Positions 37,036-46,628 of a stretch of DNA of 64,000 nt are shown here, piece by piece. The translations under genes and the position numbers were made by a program. Each line of letters opens with the position of its first letter. Position 1 is the first letter of the stretch. The stretch covers positions 2,689,331 through 2,753,330 of the forward strand of contig NZ_FUZU01000001.1 of assembly GCF_900167975.1 (NCBI RefSeq), read 5' to 3'. Below the pieces are notes generated by a model that saw only the letters and a list, made by a program, of their open reading frames with translations, was not told where the DNA came from and ran no database searches. This DNA is from Ohtaekwangia koreensis (GTDB taxonomy: Bacteria > Bacteroidota > Bacteroidia > Cytophagales > Cyclobacteriaceae).

Positions 37036-39129
37036 TCAGTCGGTGATCACATCTATTTCAGCATATCCCATGCGATCGTTGCCTTCAGCGTTCTTCAAGG
37101 CCCGGAGCCTGATGAAACGAGCCTTTAGCGGTGTAAACTTTTTGATTTGCCACAGCGGGTTGTTTTTAATATTTGAGAATTCACCTTGATCTACCAGTTT
37201 CCAATCTTTGTTGTCAGCCGATACATAAAATTCATAATGCGTAATGATACCAGGACCCCACATGCCCTGGTCAGGATGATATCGGAAGCCACTAAGATTC
37301 AGTTCACTTCCCAGATCGATTTCAAGGTCAACAGGAATTTTTTTGTCTTTGCCCTGATGATGCCATGCTGTAGAAGTGTTGCCGTCCAAAATCGCATAAG
37401 CTTTATCATCCTCTGCCCCAACGATCTTCCAATCTTTTCGATAAACATCAAATTTCTCCATGGCAACCGGACTGCTTTTACCTGAAGCTGGATCATAGGC
37501 AATGGCCTTAACATCCACTTTTCCTTCACTCTGAACAGGGGCAGTGTATTTTTTCGACTGTGGGGTTGGTTCGCTACCATCCAGGGTGTAATAGAAATAA
37601 GGTCCTACGTCATTTGTGGTGATGGTTATTTCCCCGAATTGACTTCGCATAATCGTGGGAGCATTCAGGAATGCAGGGGCATTGTAAATTCCGATATTCG
37701 AGATCAGCGGGCTTCCCTTCGAATCTGTAATAGTGAAGCGTACCTTTGTGGCTTTTACACCCGGAAAACGAAGGATGCGTTTGTACCCGATGGTTGTTCC
37801 CTGAGATAATTCTCTCCAGGTTCCATCCATGAACGCTTCTACCTTGAAAGACTTTACGCGTTGTCCCAAACGAATATACTCCTGAACCAGGAAACGATTA
37901 AACATCATGGGGCTTTCCAAATCTATGATTAACGAAGCCGTTGTGATGTTATCGTCCGTTGCCCAGTATGTATCGCTACTGTTATCTGTTACGTTCGCGG
38001 CACCAAATTCTTGCCTCTCGTCACGTACATTCGAGGCACTTGCCTTCTTTTTTTCTGCCAGGTTTTCGGCAAAAGAAGTTCTTACCATTGTAGCCAATCC
38101 CAACGCTGCTTTTTCATCGGCTTCATGAATTAAACCATTTGGCATTATTGGGAAATTGAGAAGCAAAGTCCCATTACGACCTATGGAACTATAATATGTT
38201 TCCATTAACTGAGGTACTGTCTTCACCTTGGTGTCCTCACTGGGATGGTAAAACCACTCCGGTCGAATGGAGGTATTTACCTCAGCTGGTACCCACGAAT
38301 CGCCATCTTCCAGGCCGAAGTGCAGCATCTTCCATTCAACTTCTCCCGTGCCGTTCAACAAGCTCCAGTTAGTTTCACCGACGTAACCGGCTTCAGTTCC
38401 AACCCAGCGAAGGTCTCCTCTGTCACCTCCATCATTCCAGATCACAATGTTGGGCTGTAATTCGCGTATCATCTTGTAAGTATTCTTCCAATCATAATAG
38501 ATGGTGCGGTCAATTGTACGATTTTCGTTGGCGCCACCATAATATCCTGTACCTCCGTTGGCTCCATCGAACCATATTTCGAAAACGGGGCCATAATTTG
38601 TTAGCAACTCTTTGATTTGATTCCTGAAATAAGTGATGTATTCAGGTTTTCCGTAAGCAGGGTGGTTACGGTCCCAAGGAGATACATATATGCCTAACTT
38701 TAATCCGTATTCTTTACAAGCGTCAGCCATTTCACGAACTATATCTCCCTCACCATTTTTCCAAGGGGCATTTTTAACCGAATACTCGGTGTATCGGGAA
38801 GGCCAAAGACAAAAACCAGAGTGGTGCTTTGCCGTTAGTATGATTCCTTTCATACCTGCTTCCTTGCAAATACGCGCCCATTGACTACAGTCCAGTTTTT
38901 GCGGATTAAACAAATTAATATCTTCATTACCATATCCCCACGATTGATCTGTATAGGTATTTAATGAAAAATGAACGAAAGCATAATATTCCATTTCCTG
39001 CCATCTCATTTGATTTTCAGAGGGAACTGGGCCTACATGGCCTGGAGCTAGCGTCTTGCTACAGCAGACGAAAATGGAAAAGATGATTCCGTACAAAAAA
39101 TATCTGATCATGGTGTTTGACTTTTTCAT
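37036..39129 (-). CDS. GH29 alpha-L-fucosidase with two F5/8 type C domains
   Basis: I chose the ATG at 39129 (MKKSNTMIRYFLYGIIF...), which gives a lipoprotein-like signal ending FVCCSK; the frame is open to 39204. The GH29 barrel (about 30-345) contains EYYAFVHFSLNTYTDQSWG, GIILTAKHHSGFCLWPS and the nucleophile motif FEIWFDGANG (D188). A first discoidin-like F5/8 type C domain (about 365-480), a chitobiase-C-terminal-like domain (YYTLDGSEPTPQSKKY, about 505-565) and a second F5/8 domain (about 570-695) follow. The added domains are typical carbohydrate-binding modules (CBM32-like). It should release alpha-L-fucose from a polymeric or surface-bound glycan. It sits between a GH2 gene and the beta-helix-PDZ gene in the same reverse-strand run. 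Confidence 0.9.
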   Translation of the reverse strand: MKKSNTMIRYFLYGIIFSIFVCCSKTLAPGHVGPVPSENQMRWQEMEYYAFVHFSLNTYTDQSWGYGNEDINLFNPQKLDCSQWARICKEAGMKGIILTAKHHSGFCLWPSRYTEYSVKNAPWKNGEGDIVREMADACKEYGLKLGIYVSPWDRNHPAYGKPEYITYFRNQIKELLTNYGPVFEIWFDGANGGTGYYGGANENRTIDRTIYYDWKNTYKMIRELQPNIVIWNDGGDRGDLRWVGTEAGYVGETNWSLLNGTGEVEWKMLHFGLEDGDSWVPAEVNTSIRPEWFYHPSEDTKVKTVPQLMETYYSSIGRNGTLLLNFPIMPNGLIHEADEKAALGLATMVRTSFAENLAEKKKASASNVRDERQEFGAANVTDNSSDTYWATDDNITTASLIIDLESPMMFNRFLVQEYIRLGQRVKSFKVEAFMDGTWRELSQGTTIGYKRILRFPGVKATKVRFTITDSKGSPLISNIGIYNAPAFLNAPTIMRSQFGEITITTNDVGPYFYYTLDGSEPTPQSKKYTAPVQSEGKVDVKAIAYDPASGKSSPVAMEKFDVYRKDWKIVGAEDDKAYAILDGNTSTAWHHQGKDKKIPVDLEIDLGSELNLSGFRYHPDQGMWGPGIITHYEFYVSADNKDWKLVDQGEFSNIKNNPLWQIKKFTPLKARFIRLRALKNAEGNDRMGYAEIDVITD

Positions 39130-39216
39130 GCTGAAATTGAAAGTATTATTTAAGTATAAAGAGAATATGATGTCACCATTGGATGGGAACAATGCCTGTC
39201 GCATAAATATGGTTTA

Positions 39217-41679
39217 TTATTTGACTTTAATCATAACTTCGTTGCCTTTCAACTTTTCAGACCTGGCCGTCAACCGGATTTCTCCAACTTGTTTATCGGC
39301 CTGCACCAGAACCAGGCAGTATCCATTGAAGGCTTTGCGCTGCATGGCCTTGTCCGGTTCATGACTGCTGGGATCACCGTTTCCAGTGCCTATTATCTTT
39401 CCCGGGCCCTCAATTGAAAACGTTATGAGATTATCGGCTATAGGAACCACCCTGCCTTTTGCATCTTTAACAGCCACTCGAATCACAGCCACATCACAGC
39501 CATCTGCCGCAAGGACCGTGGAATTGCTGGCCAACGTTATTTGTGAAGGAGCAGTTGTAGTTTCTATGAGATCTTTGGTTACAACTTTCCCATCTCTATA
39601 ACCTTTTGCTTGCAGCGTTCCCGGTGTGTAAGTCAGGTTCCATACGAGCTTTTTATAGGGCACGGCTTTTTGTTTTCCGATGCTTTTGCCATTGAGAAAC
39701 AATTCAACTTCTTCGCAATTGGTGTAACAGTGTACCGGCACGTTTTCTCCGTCTTTGCCAGGCCAATTCCAATGAGGAAAGATATGAACGATGGGATTAT
39801 TGGTCCATGCTGCTTTGTAGGCATAATATCCGTCTTTGGGGAAACCGCATATATCCATAAATCCGAAATGCGAAGTGACACATGGCCACCGGTAAGGCGT
39901 GGGCTCGCCTCTGTAGTCAAATCCAGTCCAGACGAATGTTCCTCCGAGAAAAGGATATTTCACTATATCAGCCCAATCTTCACCTGGAAAAGGTCCCCAG
40001 TCAGGTGCCCACTTGCTGAGACTAGATACATAGCCTTTTCCCCAGTTGTTTTCATATTCTCCGCGAGTTGAAATGAAACTTGTGGATTCTGTACAAAACA
40101 CAATTCTCTCCGGATGATTTTCATGATCTTTTACATACGCCATTTTCTTATCACCATAGTTATATCCGACTACATCAAGCACCTCGCTGTAGCCGCCTTC
40201 GTTTCTCCCGTGGTTCATGGCTGCAGTGACAGGTCTGGTAGGATCAATACTATGGGTGGTTTCTACAAGGGTTTCAAGAATCCTGATGCCTGTAACAGAA
40301 CCCTGTATACACTCTTCGTTCTCCATACTCCAGATGAATACGCAAGGGTGATTTCGGTCCCTGTATAGCATTGTTTTAAGATCTTTAAGCCCTTCCTCTG
40401 AGCTAGAAAGGTGACGGTTCTCAGCCAAGACAAGTATTCCCATGCTGTCGCACATATGGAGCAGTTCAGGAGTAGATGGGTGATGTGTGCGATAGCCATT
40501 ACAGCCTGCTTCCTTCAGCAGTTTTAGTTTATACCAATTTATTTTATCAGGAAGAGCAACACCAATGCCAGCAAAGTCCTGGTGATTGCTTGTACCCTTT
40601 ACAGGATAAAGTTTTCCATTCAGGAAGAAGCCATTACGGTTAAATTCTATAGTCCTTACTCCAAACATGGTTTCATATGTATCAACCAGATTCTTATCAT
40701 CCCAGACTTCGGTAAGTATTTTGTAAAGGGTTGGCGTTTCAGGCGACCAAAGCATCGGCTTTAAGATTGTTCCCTGCTGAGACACTTCAATCTTACTAAA
40801 GGAATTGATTTGAAGGGAAGAAGTTTTTGTTTCGAGCACAACGCCATGGTGATCAATAATCTTTGAAAGCAGCGTAACATTCCTGGGCGTTTTGTATTCG
40901 TTGCTCAGGGTGGTCTTTATACTTACAGAAGCCTGATCTGCAGAAACGGAAGGCGTTGTTACGTATGTTCCAAACCTGTCTACATGAAGTTTGTCGGTTT
41001 TTACGAGCCACACATGCCGGTATATACCACCACCTTCGTACCACCACCCTTCATACTCACGTGCATCGACCTTGATCAATATGACATTTTTACCTTCATC
41101 ACCATAACGCAAAACATCTGTGAGATCATAGTTTGATGGTGTGTAACCACTTGCATGGTTTCCTAACAGATGGCCATTTACCCACACGGTGCTATTCCTG
41201 AAGATTCCGTCAAACTCGATCGATATTTTTCGTCCCGATTCGGTTGCTTGTATTTGAAACTCCTTTCTATAAAAACTTATACCGGTAGGCAGATAGCCGC
41301 TAACAGCCGGTTGACTTCCCAGTGTATTGTCGTTTACAAATGTACCTTCTATAACCCAGTCGTGCGGAACATTGATCTCCTTCCAATCTTCAGGATAAAA
41401 TACCTTGAAGCTATTTTCATTCGTATAGTCAATCACTGTGTCTTTAGTCGGAATAACGTTCACGTTGGTATCCGTCAATCCTCCCTGACCACCTGCTTGT
41501 ACCACGCGTTTCATAGCTATATCTCCTTTGTGGAACTGCCAGCGCTGATCAAAATTTTCCTTTACTCTTTTGAATGCGATACCTTGCTGGCTTTGTGTTA
41601 GTCCTGTTACCGGAAATATGAGTATAGCGAGAAGGAGTAACACAAAAAAAATCAATACGTTAAAAATGCGATTCATCAA
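39217..41679 (-). CDS. GH2 beta-galactosidase-type enzyme with DUF4982 domain
   Basis: The 820-residue protein has a hydrophobic leader (VLIFFVLLLLAILIF) acting as signal or anchor. GH2 sugar-binding and Ig-like domains (about 35-345) precede the barrel (about 350-640). The barrel has DRNHPCVFIWSMENEE, in which E455 is the acid/base, and VFCTESTSF, with nucleophile E531. C-terminal DUF4982-like (CEEVELFLNGKSIGKQK) and GH2 C-terminal Ig-like domains (SIEGPGKIIGTGNGDPSSHE) complete it. GH2 enzymes of this architecture usually remove beta-galactose, and related ones act on glucuronides or mannosides. It is followed after 87 bases by the GH29 gene and preceded after 56 bases by another GH2 gene, and the two GH2 proteins are clearly divergent. 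Confidence 0.88.
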   Translation of the reverse strand: MMNRIFNVLIFFVLLLLAILIFPVTGLTQSQQGIAFKRVKENFDQRWQFHKGDIAMKRVVQAGGQGGLTDTNVNVIPTKDTVIDYTNENSFKVFYPEDWKEINVPHDWVIEGTFVNDNTLGSQPAVSGYLPTGISFYRKEFQIQATESGRKISIEFDGIFRNSTVWVNGHLLGNHASGYTPSNYDLTDVLRYGDEGKNVILIKVDAREYEGWWYEGGGIYRHVWLVKTDKLHVDRFGTYVTTPSVSADQASVSIKTTLSNEYKTPRNVTLLSKIIDHHGVVLETKTSSLQINSFSKIEVSQQGTILKPMLWSPETPTLYKILTEVWDDKNLVDTYETMFGVRTIEFNRNGFFLNGKLYPVKGTSNHQDFAGIGVALPDKINWYKLKLLKEAGCNGYRTHHPSTPELLHMCDSMGILVLAENRHLSSSEEGLKDLKTMLYRDRNHPCVFIWSMENEECIQGSVTGIRILETLVETTHSIDPTRPVTAAMNHGRNEGGYSEVLDVVGYNYGDKKMAYVKDHENHPERIVFCTESTSFISTRGEYENNWGKGYVSSLSKWAPDWGPFPGEDWADIVKYPFLGGTFVWTGFDYRGEPTPYRWPCVTSHFGFMDICGFPKDGYYAYKAAWTNNPIVHIFPHWNWPGKDGENVPVHCYTNCEEVELFLNGKSIGKQKAVPYKKLVWNLTYTPGTLQAKGYRDGKVVTKDLIETTTAPSQITLASNSTVLAADGCDVAVIRVAVKDAKGRVVPIADNLITFSIEGPGKIIGTGNGDPSSHEPDKAMQRKAFNGYCLVLVQADKQVGEIRLTARSEKLKGNEVMIKVK

Positions 41680-41735
41680 TGGTTTAATTATATCAGCTTT
41701 AATGTGATTTAAAAATGTTGAATGTTATGAAGGCC

Positions 41736-44144
41736 TTATTTTGATTTTGCAATCGTTTTGATTTCTATAGCAGCATCAGATATACCAGGTGAAGTAACCG
41801 TCAGGCGAATACTTCCAGCATCATGAGTACTTTTAATCACGACTAACGCACGTCCATGCCATGCTTTGCGTGTGTTGGTTATATAGGGCTCATAGTCTTT
41901 TAGATCGGCATTATCCACACCTGCAATGACACCGGGACCTTCAAGATTAAATCGCAGGTGGTTGGCAGCATTGGACTGAAATATACCCTCCTTGTCTGTA
42001 ATCTCGATCGTAACGTAGGACAGGTCTTGTCCATCGGCCTCAATTTCTTTTCGATCAGCCGTTACGTTAATTTTTGAAGCATCACCGGATGTCTGCAGCA
42101 TCGTTGATTCAACTTCCCTACCATTCTCTACTGCAACGGCTTTTAATATACCCGGTGAATAGGGCACATCAAATGTGGCTTTATATTCCTGTTCGCTTGA
42201 GGTGGCCTTTTCGCCAATAAGTTTGTTATTCAGGTAAAGCTTAACATGACTGTATTTCGAGTATACCTCTACCTGTATAGTTTTTCCTTCAAATCCGGGC
42301 CAGGTCCAGCTGTCCCAGGTTGGCCAGACCGACCACCATGTTTTTTTAATTTCAAGGGGTTCAGGTTCGGGTTCCCGAACAGCCATATATAGCTTCTCGG
42401 TATTATTATATAACAGACTTCTATAGTGGGATATAGGTTTTCTCCAGCCAATCAAATCAAGATCCCCACAATAAGCTCCATGCCACGGGAAAAATTCATT
42501 CTCCCAATGTTGTCCGGGCGCTTCACCTGAATAATACCAACGGCCTATACCCGATTCACCAAGATAATCCATAGCAGTCCATACGAAGTCCCCGATGATA
42601 TAGCTATTATTCTGCACCAGCTTCCAATTCGCAAAAGCATCGTTTGGATATGACTCCGTTTGAACAATGATACGAGATGGTACCCGCTCATGATCGGCCG
42701 GTGCACTAAACAAGTGATAATTATACCCGACTATATCATGTACTGCCATAAGCGAATCAAAGGCTTCCCATTTCTTTTCGTTGCTTACTATAGCGGATGT
42801 TATGGGACGGGAGGTATCTGTTTTCTTAACTTCATCGGCAAGCATCTTCGCTGTTACGGTAGCATCAGGCGTTCCTCTTTCAGGTATTTCGTTACCTATA
42901 CTCCACATCACTATAGAAGGATGATTGCGGTCACGCATAACCATGGCTTCCAGATCGCGTTTCCACCACTCGTTGAAGTATATAGCGTAGTCAAATTTAT
43001 TCTTCCCTATTTTCCAGCAATCAAACGATTCGTCCATCACCAACAATCCCAATCTGTCGCACGCGTTCAGGAACGCTTCTGATGGTGGGTTATGAGACGT
43101 TCTTATGGCGTTAAAACCTGCAGCCTTGAGTAATTCTACTTTACGCTCTTCCGCACGATCAAACGCAGCGGCCCCCAGGCATCCATTATCATGATGCACA
43201 CAGCCACCGTTTATTTTCACCGTTTTACCATTAAGCTGAAATCCTTGCTCGGCTGTAAAATTTATGGAGCGTATACCAAAATCGGTCTTGCCATCATCAA
43301 CAACTTTAGCATCTTTCAATACCTGTACCTGTGCCTGGTATATATATGGAGTTTCAGGCGACCAAAGCATAGGCTTCGCTATAACTATAGTTTGAACAAC
43401 TTCCTTTTCACTATTGGCGGAAAGCTCTACGTTAACATGACCGCTGCCTGTGTTTTTTGAGTCTCTATTCAATATCAAAGTCTTGAGAACAATTCGCTGA
43501 GGCGAAGCCGTTTCATTTTTTATCAGTGTCTTTACCTGCACTGTTGCTTTTTTTGAAGTAACATCAGGCGTTGTAATAGATATACCCCATGGTGCCACGT
43601 GTACGGGGTCGGTCACCGTCATCCAGACATGGCGATATATACCTGACCCGCTATACCAGCGACTGTTTACATGCTGTGAATTGTCAACACGTACTGCGAT
43701 AACATTCTCCTTATCAATGGCAAGGTAAGGTGTAAGATCATATAGGAACGATGAATAGCCATACGGATATATACCTAAGGATTTCCCATTGACAAACACT
43801 TCGGAGTTCATATATACTCCTTCGAAGTAGATGGAAACTTTTTTGTTTTTCCACTCCACGGGTACGTTAAACGATTTCCTATACCAGCCTTTGCCTGCGG
43901 GAAAGTATCCACCGCCACCCGCTGTGGGATTTTTAGGTGCTATTCTTCCTTCTATACTCCAGTCGTGCGGCAGGTCAAGCTTGCGCCAACCTGAATCATT
44001 AAAATCTACCCGGCTGGCGATTGCTGTATCTCCAAGAAAGAATTTCCAGTCATTATCAAATAATTGTTTCCGCTCAATCGAATGTTGTGTGTGTCCTGCG
44101 ATGTTGCTTATCAGCAAGACAAATAATGTTACTAATGCTTTCAT
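41736..44144 (-). CDS. GH2 beta-galactosidase-type enzyme
   Basis: The 802-residue protein has a signal peptide ending IAGHTQH. The GH2 N-terminal sugar-binding domain (WKFFLGDTAIASRVDFNDSGWRKLDLPHDWSIEG) and Ig domain precede the barrel (about 305-600). The acid/base motif is MWSIGNEIPERG (E419) and the nucleophile motif is IVQTESYPNDAF (E497). DUF4982-like and Ig-like C-terminal domains follow (SHVKLYLNNKLIGEK, NLEGPGVIAGVDNADLKDYE). It probably removes terminal beta-galactose in the periplasm or at the surface. It lies downstream of the GH44 type A gene, separated by a large inverted repeat that may set relative expression. No T9SS tail is visible. Confidence 0.88.
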   Translation of the reverse strand: MKALVTLFVLLISNIAGHTQHSIERKQLFDNDWKFFLGDTAIASRVDFNDSGWRKLDLPHDWSIEGRIAPKNPTAGGGGYFPAGKGWYRKSFNVPVEWKNKKVSIYFEGVYMNSEVFVNGKSLGIYPYGYSSFLYDLTPYLAIDKENVIAVRVDNSQHVNSRWYSGSGIYRHVWMTVTDPVHVAPWGISITTPDVTSKKATVQVKTLIKNETASPQRIVLKTLILNRDSKNTGSGHVNVELSANSEKEVVQTIVIAKPMLWSPETPYIYQAQVQVLKDAKVVDDGKTDFGIRSINFTAEQGFQLNGKTVKINGGCVHHDNGCLGAAAFDRAEERKVELLKAAGFNAIRTSHNPPSEAFLNACDRLGLLVMDESFDCWKIGKNKFDYAIYFNEWWKRDLEAMVMRDRNHPSIVMWSIGNEIPERGTPDATVTAKMLADEVKKTDTSRPITSAIVSNEKKWEAFDSLMAVHDIVGYNYHLFSAPADHERVPSRIIVQTESYPNDAFANWKLVQNNSYIIGDFVWTAMDYLGESGIGRWYYSGEAPGQHWENEFFPWHGAYCGDLDLIGWRKPISHYRSLLYNNTEKLYMAVREPEPEPLEIKKTWWSVWPTWDSWTWPGFEGKTIQVEVYSKYSHVKLYLNNKLIGEKATSSEQEYKATFDVPYSPGILKAVAVENGREVESTMLQTSGDASKINVTADRKEIEADGQDLSYVTIEITDKEGIFQSNAANHLRFNLEGPGVIAGVDNADLKDYEPYITNTRKAWHGRALVVIKSTHDAGSIRLTVTSPGISDAAIEIKTIAKSK

Positions 44145-44196
44145 GAAAAAAAATACGAGTCAATTAACTATATAAAAGTGGATCTGATATCAAGAG

Positions 44197-44292
44197 GAAG
44201 TCATCTCTTATACATCTGATCTGGGGTGGGAGCTAAGCAGCTTTTTGAATTGCTTTCGCCTCAATCAGATCAGCTGTATAGGAGATGACTTC
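44197..44292. repeat. 27-base imperfect inverted repeat between GH44 and GH2 genes
   Basis: Arms 44197-44223 and 44266-44292 pair over 27 positions with two mismatches, separated by 42 bases. The arms share the cores GAAGTCATCTC, TATACA and CTGATCTG. The structure begins 18 bases after the stop of the GH44 gene in transcription direction. It would form a very stable mRNA stem-loop. There is no following T-tract, so an RNA-stability or attenuation element, or a relic of a small repeat element, is more likely than a simple terminator. Confidence 0.75.
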
Positions 44293-44309
44293 TGTTACTG
44301 CTGAAATAA

Positions 44310-46628
44310 TTACTCTTTCAAGACTTTAAAAGATTGTGAACCGTTGATGCTATTGACGCGAACTAAGTACAATCCGGGCTTAAGAGCAGATCCCAGAGAC
44401 AGTTTATTTGAACTGCCTGAATGGACAACAGTTTCTACTGCCTTTCCTGCTGCATCCAGTATTGTGATTTGCAATGGTTCGCCCGAATCAGGCACTTCGA
44501 GTGTAAAGGTCTTTGCAAAAGGATTCGGATATACTTTAATGCCGAGTTCGGAGGTGCTAAGCTCCGAGGAACTTTCTCTTCCGCTAGAACTGCCCAGAGT
44601 AGTGATTGACCATTGTTGGTTAGAATGGCTGCTTGTTTGCCACTGACCTAACAACGAGGGATCCGCCCTCAACCCCAAGCCATCTATATATAGCCCGGTA
44701 GTCCGATTCTTAAACTTTACATAGCTTCCTGCAGTTTCCTGCGACCATTGTTGATTAGGACTGTCACTTGCAATTTTTTGAACTATACTTGCGCGATTAT
44801 TTGTGCTGCCATTGCCGTCAAGATACAAGCCAGTAGCGCGATTTTTGATTTTCACATAACTTCCTGTAGTCTCAATAATCCATTGCTGTGCCGTGCTTCC
44901 GCTGGAATGCCACTGGCCGGCCTCGCTTCCATCGTTGGCACGGTATAATCCATCCATCATCATTCCTGTAGCCCTGTTGGCTAAGGCAAGATAGGTTACC
45001 GGAGACGCTGCTTTGGTAAGTAAGATTGCTGTTGTGGAGAGCGATGGTACGGTTATCGTGAGCGAATTTGAATTTACCGATACTGTATTGGCCTTCAGCG
45101 CATTTTCCGTGTGCGACACAAAGGTTTCTGTCGCCGGTAAAGATGACAACTGCAATGTTTTATAGTTTCCATTGGCAACCGTGAAATTACTCAGGTTGAT
45201 GGTTACTGTGCGGGAAGCACCCATGTCACGATTGACGAGTATGACTGTCAATGAATCAGAATTTTCGTTTACAGACGAGTAGGCTGATACTGTATTTTCA
45301 AGAGATGAAGTGCTGGATATACTATATTTTTTTGCATTCCTGCTAAACAGGTGCAGGGTTTCCCACATACCGATAGACCAGTTCCAGGGAGTGAACAATT
45401 CAACGCCATGGTTTGCAAATGTACCCAGATGTGAAGCATAGATGACAGACTCAAGACTTGGGTTGCTGCTCGACATGGTGCCCCACTCACTTACCCCTGT
45501 AGTTATACCATGGTTGGCGCCGAAATGTTCAGTTAGCCAGTCGTTGACACGTTTGAATATATATTGCTTGGTAAGTGAGGTGTCCCATCCGCCCGTACTT
45601 GTTCGAATACCGTTTGAGCCAGGATAATCATATGTCTCATCGAAATAAATCCGGTGTCCCTGCAATGCCGCAGCATCATCACTATTATACCAGGGGTAGT
45701 TATGAATATCGACAACATCCACCAGTTTAATACCGGTTGCTTTATATTCATCGGCAAGGCGTTTTATGAAGTACTCAAGCCAGGGATAATATCTGCCATC
45801 GATATATATACTTTCACTTGCCCATTTATACCAGTGCCATTCAGAAGTGTTAACAGGTCCGCAAAGCTTGATACCTGGGTATAGCGCTTTCGCTTTTTTC
45901 GCCAATTCTATATAGCGATCCATAAAGGCAGCAGCCGATAGCTGTGTGGGCATAGCCCAGTCATGCGTGCCACTCCAGATATCAACTTCATTGTCCATAC
46001 TCCAGTATAGAAACTTGTTCTTATTAAGTCCTAAACCGTTGGCTCCAAACCAATGATTAAGAATTGCTACCGAAGAATCGGCCGGCCAGGGCTTACTGAA
46101 TAAATCCTTGTTTCCCTCAACCAGGGCAGGAGCGTCATCGTCTGGATTAGGTGTGCCATCACCGGCTAAATTTTGATGATTACCAAACCAACCCGGATGA
46201 GACTGCATATACTCCCAGTCGGGGAAGTTATGCTGGCCGCTCGATGCCACTCGGCCCAGTAATTGAAAGGCAAACATGCTCTGTACGTTGGAAAAATTGG
46301 TATTGATTTTTTTTGCATAAACATCCCAATCGGCACCATAAACGTTATTGAACCAGTCAGGGTGAACAGCGAGTTTTGCGCGCCAATTGTATGCTGACAT
46401 ATTATTGCCGCCGCCAATCCGCGCAAAGCGCAACCCAGCATCTTTATAAAATTGATCTGGCTTGTCCAGGCTTTCGTTTCGTCCATATATGTGTTGAGAG
46501 ATCGGACGTTTGTTCTGAGTGGCGTTGACCGCGATAGTAACGTTTTGCGCGTAAGTTTTAATGAATGAACAACAGATACACGTGACAAGCAAACACATTC
46601 TTGCCCGCGAGAAGTTTTGTTTTTTCAT
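44310..46628 (-). CDS. GH44 endoglucanase/xyloglucanase with ricin-type lectin and type A T9SS domains
   Basis: The 772-residue protein has a signal peptide ending KTYAQN and a GH44 catalytic region (about 27-545) very similar to that at 23712-26471. The acid/base motif is SMDNEVDIW (E214) and the nucleophile motif VSEWGTM (E381). After the shared TTAILLTK the two proteins differ. This one has ricin B-type repeats (about 550-685; STAQQWIIE, SPNQQWSQE and HSNQQWSIT) and a type A T9SS sorting domain (IKVYPNPFAKTFTLEV, GLYLVRVNSINGSQSFKVLKE). It should cut beta-1,4-glucan or xyloglucan backbones outside the cell while bound through its lectin domain. It is the first gene of the six-enzyme reverse-strand run and diverges from the intact hybrid regulator. 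Confidence 0.92.
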   Translation of the reverse strand: MKKQNFSRARMCLLVTCICCSFIKTYAQNVTIAVNATQNKRPISQHIYGRNESLDKPDQFYKDAGLRFARIGGGNNMSAYNWRAKLAVHPDWFNNVYGADWDVYAKKINTNFSNVQSMFAFQLLGRVASSGQHNFPDWEYMQSHPGWFGNHQNLAGDGTPNPDDDAPALVEGNKDLFSKPWPADSSVAILNHWFGANGLGLNKNKFLYWSMDNEVDIWSGTHDWAMPTQLSAAAFMDRYIELAKKAKALYPGIKLCGPVNTSEWHWYKWASESIYIDGRYYPWLEYFIKRLADEYKATGIKLVDVVDIHNYPWYNSDDAAALQGHRIYFDETYDYPGSNGIRTSTGGWDTSLTKQYIFKRVNDWLTEHFGANHGITTGVSEWGTMSSSNPSLESVIYASHLGTFANHGVELFTPWNWSIGMWETLHLFSRNAKKYSISSTSSLENTVSAYSSVNENSDSLTVILVNRDMGASRTVTINLSNFTVANGNYKTLQLSSLPATETFVSHTENALKANTVSVNSNSLTITVPSLSTTAILLTKAASPVTYLALANRATGMMMDGLYRANDGSEAGQWHSSGSTAQQWIIETTGSYVKIKNRATGLYLDGNGSTNNRASIVQKIASDSPNQQWSQETAGSYVKFKNRTTGLYIDGLGLRADPSLLGQWQTSSHSNQQWSITTLGSSSGRESSSELSTSELGIKVYPNPFAKTFTLEVPDSGEPLQITILDAAGKAVETVVHSGSSNKLSLGSALKPGLYLVRVNSINGSQSFKVLKE

